A stretch of 64,000 bases of DNA from a bacterium. GTDB lineage: Bacteria > Babelota > Babeliae > Babelales > Babelaceae. Shown here one piece after another: positions 59,781 to 64,000 of this stretch; position 1 is the stretch's first letter; each line of letters opens with the position of its first letter. The position numbers and the translations under genes are program-made. The notes beneath the pieces are model-generated. The model had not been told where the DNA came from. It was given only the letters and a program-made list of their open reading frames with translations, and made no database searches. The stretch covers positions 186,001 to 250,000 of the forward strand of contig JAEYYR010000001.1 of the NCBI GenBank assembly GCA_023428375.1, in the 5' to 3' direction.

Positions 59781-60047
59781 TTAAGACTTAGCTCTCTCCT
59801 TTATGGTTAAATAAAGTCCTGCCACATTAATACACGGACAACAGCAAACATAGCAACAAATTGCCCCTGGATGACAAGTCACGGGAATTCCATATGTTTT
59901 TTTTATATACGTCATACAGAAACTTTCTTTTTGCTCTTTTTGCATTGCTATTCCCGACGGAATTGAGGTTTGTTGAACAACATTACTTTGTTCACCTGAA
60001 TGTAAAAGAGTGACCCCTAATACAACAACACTTATGAATTTGTTCAT
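59781..60047 (-). CDS. Small exported Cys-cluster protein
   Basis: An 88-residue protein with a signal peptide (FISVVVLGVTLLHSGEQ). Its C-terminal half has a hydrophobic cysteine cluster, HPGAICCYVCCCPC, with seven Cys in about 20 residues. Possible roles are disulfide cross-linking, metal binding or host S-acylation; none is shown. Its stop abuts the lipoprotein stop. No family recognised. Confidence 0.6.
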   Translation of the reverse strand: MNKFISVVVLGVTLLHSGEQSNVVQQTSIPSGIAMQKEQKESFCMTYIKKTYGIPVTCHPGAICCYVCCCPCINVAGLYLTIKERAKS

Positions 60048-60178
60048 TTGAATTTCTCCATTACAAATAGCGCCTAATATAACTCAAAATAAATAAAAAC
60101 GTAACTTCAAGATGATATCTATTATTGCATTCAAGCCATGCAAATACAGTAATATAGAAAGATATATTAGGGGGATGT

Positions 60179-60688
60179 ATGGTAATTTTTCTTATATTTT
60201 TATTGAGCAATGCAGCTCACGGTCAAGAGCAGTTTGATCTAAAAGATATCAATATTGATAATGCAATGAAGTGTTATTGCTCGAAAACAAAATCACATCT
60301 TGGCGATTTTGAGGAAATGTGCAAAACACTTTATGATTTAAAGCCCAAAGAAGTTAAAACATCATTAAAAGAGCTTGTTACATCGCTTGAAAAACAACTA
60401 GGCATACAACAAGATCGTCAAGGTCACTGGAAAATCGGCTGGCTGAGTGGCAATTCTGCTTTTGCAATTTACGCAATAATTTATGCAATATCATCATCAG
60501 ACTGTGCTGCAGGGGTTGGTTATGGCTTCGGAACATCAGCAGCCGCTTTGAATGCGCTATATTTAATTGGGTCGTATGCATACCGCAAAAAAAACACCTC
60601 CTTTATGGAACAGCTTAATAGCGCTTATCACGGAGTATTTTCTTTGAGAAATAAATTGAAAAAAGATGGAACATTTGAAAACATTTGA
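60179..60688 (+). CDS. Exported protein with a C-terminal hydrophobic hairpin
   Basis: A 169-residue protein: signal peptide (VIFLIFLLSNAAHGQEQ), a charged helical part with three Cys, then two hydrophobic stretches (NSAFAIYAIIYAISSSD and AAALNALYLIGSYAY) that could form a membrane hairpin. GGGGG lies before the ATG. Stands alone. Family unknown. Confidence 0.62.
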   Translation: MVIFLIFLLSNAAHGQEQFDLKDINIDNAMKCYCSKTKSHLGDFEEMCKTLYDLKPKEVKTSLKELVTSLEKQLGIQQDRQGHWKIGWLSGNSAFAIYAIIYAISSSDCAAGVGYGFGTSAAALNALYLIGSYAYRKKNTSFMEQLNSAYHGVFSLRNKLKKDGTFENI

Positions 60689-60692
60689 TAAT

Positions 60693-60720
60693 AAAAAATG
60701 GCACTCATTAAGAGTGCCAT
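60693..60720 (-). terminator. Terminator for the leftward gene at 60738
   Basis: Inverted repeat ATGGCACTC (60698-60706) and GAGTGCCAT (60712-60720) with a run of A at 60693-60698, which is a T run on the minus strand. For the rightward gene the T run is absent. Confidence 0.7.
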
Positions 60721-60737
60721 AATCTTCAAAATCAATG

Positions 60738-60962
60738 TTATTTTTTTTGTTCTAATTGCACTTGCTCTTTGAGCTGTTTCTGTTTTTGACGTTCCATTTC
60801 GCGACGTCTATTTTGCATATCCTTCTCACGAAGTTTTGCCATAGCTACTGCACGTTGTTTTTCTTTGTTAGGTTCTTTTTTAGAATCATAGTTACCATAG
60901 CTAAATGATTGTAATGAGCTTGCCTGCATAATAACCATTAACAAAATATATGCTCTATTCAT
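60738..60962 (-). CDS. Small exported basic coiled-coil protein
   Basis: A 74-residue protein with signal peptide (AYILLMVIMQASSLQS) and a mature part dominated by Lys, Arg, Glu and Gln (RRREMERQKQKQLKEQVQLE), likely one long helix. Family unknown. Similar in style to the charged helix of the protein at 19455. Confidence 0.6.
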   Translation of the reverse strand: MNRAYILLMVIMQASSLQSFSYGNYDSKKEPNKEKQRAVAMAKLREKDMQNRRREMERQKQKQLKEQVQLEQKK

Positions 60963-61050
60963 TTTTACTTCCCTTATTTTAACTATATATTATTCAGAAT
61001 AAAGAATTGGATTGATTTTTTTCAATAATTTTAACCTTTAAGGAAATGCC

Positions 61051-61359
61051 ATGGAAAATATAACACCAGCCTATTTATATAAAATTGTTGATCCGCAAGA
61101 CTGGCAAGAGAGCGCAACATTAGAAAACCTTAAACTTGCGTCGGTTGATAATGAATTCATTCACTTCTCAACCGAAGAACAACTAGAACGCATCCTGACC
61201 AAATACTGGTCCGATCGCGCCTATGTATTATTAAAAGTTGATACCACCCAATTACCTGGTGAAATGAAATTTGAAACCAATCCGGGGGGGGCTGCTAAAT
61301 ACTATCATCTCTATAATGGAGCTATACCTTTAAAATCTGTAACAATCGTATCTAAATAA
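61051..61359 (+). CDS. DUF952-family protein, cytoplasmic copy
   Basis: A 102-residue DUF952 protein: YLYKIVDPQDWQES, DNEFIHFSTEEQLE (family FIHLS-x-x-x-Q) and YHLYNGAIPLKSV. As I recall, DUF952 is grouped with the ADP-ribosyltransferase-like fold, but activity is not established. No signal peptide; an in-frame TAA lies 9 bases upstream of the ATG, so none has been missed. AAGGAAAT precedes the ATG. A run of eight G (61284-61291) lies in the reading frame. About 95% identical to the next gene over their shared 90 residues. Confidence 0.82.
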   Translation: MENITPAYLYKIVDPQDWQESATLENLKLASVDNEFIHFSTEEQLERILTKYWSDRAYVLLKVDTTQLPGEMKFETNPGGAAKYYHLYNGAIPLKSVTIVSK

Positions 61360-61370
61360 GAAAAGTCACT

Positions 61371-61730
61371 ATGAAAAAATTTCTTATCTTTATGACCTTA
61401 ATAATAAATTTAATTTGCTCCGCAACCGAGCAAATAGTGCCGGATTTCTTGTTTAAAATTGTAGATCCAAAAGACTGGCAAGAAAGCGCATCGTTAGAAA
61501 ACCTTAAACTTGCTTCTGTTGATAGCGAATTCATTCATTTTTCAACCGAAGAACAGCTAGAACGCATACTCACAAAATATTGGTCCGATCGCGCCTATGT
61601 ATTATTAAAGGTTGATACCACCCAATTACCTGGTGAGATGAAGTTTGAAACCAATCAAGGTGGTGCCGCAAAATACTATCATTTGTATAATGGTGCTATT
61701 CCTTTAAAAGCTGTGACCATAGTTAAATAA
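61371..61730 (+). CDS. DUF952-family protein, exported copy
   Basis: A 119-residue near-copy of the preceding gene with an added signal peptide (FLIFMTLIINLICSATEQ). The shared part differs at about five positions. At the G8 site of copy 1 the sequence here is CAAGGTGGT, so no homopolymer. The gap between the genes is 11 bp, so one transcript should yield a cytoplasmic and an exported version. A bidirectional terminator follows. Confidence 0.82.
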   Translation: MKKFLIFMTLIINLICSATEQIVPDFLFKIVDPKDWQESASLENLKLASVDSEFIHFSTEEQLERILTKYWSDRAYVLLKVDTTQLPGEMKFETNQGGAAKYYHLYNGAIPLKAVTIVK

Positions 61731-61742
61731 ATAAGTAAATAT

Positions 61743-61776
61743 AAAAGCAGGTTCAATAAAAGTTGAACCTGCTTTT
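61743..61776. terminator. Bidirectional terminator
   Basis: A perfect 14-bp inverted repeat (61743-61756 and 61763-61776) with a 6-base loop, A-rich before and T-rich after, between the DUF952 pair and the convergent gene ending at 61791. Confidence 0.87.
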
Positions 61777-61790
61777 ATATTTAGTATCTT

Positions 61791-62243
61791 TTAAAAAAGA
61801 TCATCTGATACATGATCTACATTCATCGGATGTGTTTCTTGTGGCAAATGACTTTTTTCAAATGTTGAAGAACCAACAAAACGCTGATTCACTTGTGGAT
61901 TATTTACCGGCTGATTAGAAAAATTACCATAAAAAGGTTTTTTTCCATACGCTTGCTGCGTTACACGTGGATCTTTAAGCACTGGGGGACGTCTATTAAA
62001 ACCAGGTCTGTTTGGCATAGGCGCTGAGCTATACGGCCTTGGTGCTGGCGCATTTGAACCCTGTTGAGGCACTAAAGGCGCTTGTTGTGTTTGTGGTCTT
62101 GGCTTACTAACCATAGCTGATGGCGTTTGAGCTATTGATGTAGCAGTGTTATTCACACTACGTGCAACACCTTCAAACAATGCCAACGCGTTAACGCTTA
62201 ACAACGCACTTAATGTTAAAAGTATTTTATTAGTAGGTTTCAT
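61791..62243 (-). CDS. Exported Pro/Gln/Asn-rich protein
   Basis: A 150-residue protein with a signal peptide (ILLTLSALLSVNALALF). The mature part is disordered-looking, rich in Pro, Gln and Asn (PRPQTQQAPLVPQQG, RPGFNRRPPVLKDP). No domain recognised. AAGGAG lies before the ATG. It follows the glycine-zipper protein gene on the same strand by 36 bases. Confidence 0.65.
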   Translation of the reverse strand: MKPTNKILLTLSALLSVNALALFEGVARSVNNTATSIAQTPSAMVSKPRPQTQQAPLVPQQGSNAPAPRPYSSAPMPNRPGFNRRPPVLKDPRVTQQAYGKKPFYGNFSNQPVNNPQVNQRFVGSSTFEKSHLPQETHPMNVDHVSDDLF

Positions 62244-62279
62244 ATAATTCTCCTTTATTATTGTTTATAGATTTCATTA

Positions 62280-62756
62280 CTACTTATTAAATTCTTCAAA
62301 AGGATCTTCATAAACGCTTTCGCGATCAAGTTCCATATCTTGTGAAATTGATGATAATGCCGCTTCTCGGTGTGCAATTGCTCTCTCACGACGATCTAAT
62401 TCCTGCTCACGCTCACTCAAGGTTGCTTGAGCATTGCGCTGCATTTCAGTTCTCTGCAGAACATTATCACGTTGATGCATATTTATATGGCGATTAACTT
62501 CTCCATAAGAATCATAGCCATCATCAATATATTCTTCATAATATGTTGGTGAAGATTCGTAATAAACAGGGGTTGATTGGTAATAAACGGGTTCACGCTC
62601 AATGTAAACAGTTTGGGGTTGTGATGCTTGATTAATCATAGCTCCCAGTGCCATACCCCCTAAAACACCACCTGCAATGGCACCGCCCCTTCCAGCCTCT
62701 ATAGCGAAAGAAGCAAATAATGGTATTAAAAGCGCATAAAGAATATATTTCTTCAT
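62280..62756 (-). CDS. Exported glycine-zipper protein with Tyr-rich repeats
   Basis: A 158-residue protein: signal peptide (YILYALLIPLFASFAIEA), a glycine zipper (GRGGAIAGGVLGGMALGAMI), three short Tyr-rich repeats (PVYYQST, PVYYESS, PTYYEEY), and a C-terminal charged helix (LSEREQELDRRERAIAHREA). Glycine zippers often mark envelope-associated proteins. Function unknown. First gene of a leftward pair. Confidence 0.68.
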   Translation of the reverse strand: MKKYILYALLIPLFASFAIEAGRGGAIAGGVLGGMALGAMINQASQPQTVYIEREPVYYQSTPVYYESSPTYYEEYIDDGYDSYGEVNRHINMHQRDNVLQRTEMQRNAQATLSEREQELDRRERAIAHREAALSSISQDMELDRESVYEDPFEEFNK

Positions 62757-62851
62757 TAAAAACCCTTATTTTGCTCTTATTTTTATCTTCTTTAGGATAC
62801 AAAAAGGGCTTGCTAAGACGCAATACATGTGGATTGTTTACATGAAAAACA

Positions 62852-62885
62852 TTTTGCATAATTTTATTCACTAAATTATGCAAAA
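62852..62885. repeat. Perfect 13-bp inverted repeat in a divergent intergenic region
   Basis: TTTTGCATAATTT (62852-62864) and its reverse complement (62873-62885) flank 8 bases, in the 263-base gap between divergent genes starting at 62756 and 63020. A smaller repeat CATGT/ACATG lies just to its left. No T run follows on the plus strand. The rest of the gap is AT-rich with nothing recognisable. An operator or transcript-leader hairpin is possible. Confidence 0.45.
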
Positions 62886-63019
62886 TACAAAATAGATACT
62901 TCAATAAAATTGCAAAACACCCGGTAAAAATATTTTCTAATAAAAACATAATTAAAAAATTGATTAAATATATCACAGAATATATATTGTTAAAAAAATA
63001 ATTATACACCTGGAAAACA

Positions 63020-64000
63020 ATGAGCCTTATTATAATTTTGTTATGTCTTATCACATGTATAACAAATACCGCAGACAACAGTAATGAAAATAATAACAAT
63101 AAAAGAAAATTAGACGCTACTGATTTACAAATACAAAAAGCTGTTAAATATACGCAAATCATACGATTTAATTTTAAAAATGATGAAGAACTTAATGTTG
63201 TAGATAATCTTGCTCAATATCTGCGCGCTAGGGAAAAGAGCGTTATAAATGATATTTCTGCAACGTTTGATCATCCTAATGAATTGACCATTGACGTGCC
63301 TTTCGAATGCAATTCAAAAATCATATTACCCGCGATACTTAAAGCACTTCCAAATGGTACTGAACAGCAGGTTATAAAATCTCTGCTAAATAATGCAAAA
63401 TTTAGTTATGCGGAAAAATGCCACGCAATGCAGAATGCTGAAAGATTTTTTCATTTTATCGGTACATTTGACTATCTAACTAGCTATATCAACGAAGATG
63501 CGATCTTACCATATTTAATAGAACAAAATGATCTAAATACGCCGCAGAGTGATTTTGATTATTTGTATGCATTAGAACTCAAAAAATTGGAAAAAGAACA
63601 AAAAGACAAAAAAATAGTTTATTTACCAGCAGTTAAAGATAAGTTATTAATCCGAGCACTCAATGTAACGCTTAATAAAATTTTACAGCAAGTACAATTG
63701 CACAATGCAAAAGATATTGAAAAAAAATTGTATATTAACTTAATGACAACCCAGAATGTTCATATTATTGCCGCAATATTTGGGTTACCCCAATTTAGAT
63801 CCCACGAAACTGTATCACTATTATTCCAAGAATGCATTATTAACAATTTATGCAATCTTTATCAATTTGATGGCTTTATGAAATATCATAAAGCGCTAGA
63901 ATTTCCTTTTATCACTGAAAATTTAATGCTTGAAACCTACAAAGGCACAAAATGTTTTCAAGAATTTTACGCGAGCTACTCTTTATCCACGATGCAAAAT
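63020..64000 (+). CDS. Exported protein, unknown, 3' end outside window
   Basis: 327 codons are visible without a stop. Signal peptide LIIILLCLITCITNTADN is followed by an Asn-rich linker and a long helical region (YTQIIRFNFKNDEELNVV, then LPAILKALPNGTEQQVI). No family recognised; leucine/asparagine-rich helices recall eukaryotic-like repeat proteins but no repeat unit is clear. GGAA precedes the ATG. It has a similar Asn-rich linker to the exported protein at 29929. Confidence 0.68.
   Translation, partial: MSLIIILLCLITCITNTADNSNENNNNKRKLDATDLQIQKAVKYTQIIRFNFKNDEELNVVDNLAQYLRAREKSVINDISATFDHPNELTIDVPFECNSKIILPAILKALPNGTEQQVIKSLLNNAKFSYAEKCHAMQNAERFFHFIGTFDYLTSYINEDAILPYLIEQNDLNTPQSDFDYLYALELKKLEKEQKDKKIVYLPAVKDKLLIRALNVTLNKILQQVQLHNAKDIEKKLYINLMTTQNVHIIAAIFGLPQFRSHETVSLLFQECIINNLCNLYQFDGFMKYHKALEFPFITENLMLETYKGTKCFQEFYASYSLSTMQN

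Noticed and set aside
60698..60720. Terminator for the rightward gene at 60179
   Set aside because: The stem is not followed by T residues on the plus strand; the T run exists only on the minus strand.
61051..61730. Assembly duplication artefact
   Set aside because: The copies differ at several codons, at the G8 site and by a signal peptide, so they are two real genes.

Overview
This 64 kb window is a gene-dense, low-GC bacterial chromosome segment with many 1-60 bp overlaps between genes. It suggests a member of Candidatus Dependentiae (TM6, class Babeliae), intracellular bacteria of amoebae and other protists. That is an inference from gene content: a Gram-negative envelope (BamA, two related outer-membrane barrels, peptidoglycan genes), a sparse metabolic complement, and a very large number of small lineage-specific proteins with N-terminal signal peptides. 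No rRNA gene is present to confirm it. No CRISPR array, IS element or phage was seen.

Layout. 1-4.2 kb: a polyamine ABC transporter operon on the minus strand (potA-potB-potC-potD, potD cut by the window edge) led by a His-rich membrane protein. 4.3-9.1 kb: bamA, an acylphosphatase-like gene and gltX. 9.2-15.9 kb: exported repeat proteins, an amino-acid permease and a cysteine-rich porin-like barrel. 15.9-19.4 kb: rpsU-rbfA-prepilin peptidase, a pilin and folC. 20-21.9 kb: atpB followed by a single gene encoding four fused c-subunit hairpins, the most unusual feature of the window. 21.9-29.8 kb: a glycosyltransferase, cysteine synthase, an MBL-fold hydrolase, two exported HAD-like paralogues, uppS and gpsA. 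29.9-38 kb: exported propeller-like proteins, a PASTA protein, RNase P RNA and a class A PBP. 37.9-49.4 kb: murG, a DUF721 protein, archease, holB-tmk, ferredoxin plus AMP-binding ligase, a glycosyltransferase, a LOG-family protein, an exported lipase-like protein, rsmA, a MazG-like protein and mreB. 49.4-55.8 kb: a second barrel, small exported proteins, an exported sulfotransferase-like protein, tRNA-Ser and psd. 55.8-59.8 kb: the ffh-rpsP-khpA-trmD-rplS operon, with trmD fused to a second SPOUT methyltransferase domain. 59.8-64 kb: small exported proteins, including a tandem DUF952 pair of which only one copy has a signal peptide.

How the genes fit together. Envelope growth is covered by uppS, murG, the class A PBP, the PASTA protein, mreB, bamA and psd. 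Translation and RNA processing are covered by gltX, rpsU, rbfA, rsmA, rpsP, rplS, trmD, tRNA-Ser and rnpB. Uptake of polyamines and amino acids and a fatty-acid ligase suggest dependence on a host. About two dozen exported proteins, several of them paralogous, look like a lineage-specific surface or effector repertoire. The strongest candidates for new biology are the four-hairpin rotor subunit with one missing carboxylate (20891-21844), the repeat-protein family at 9278, 10116 and 31220, and the DUF952 pair at 61051-61730.
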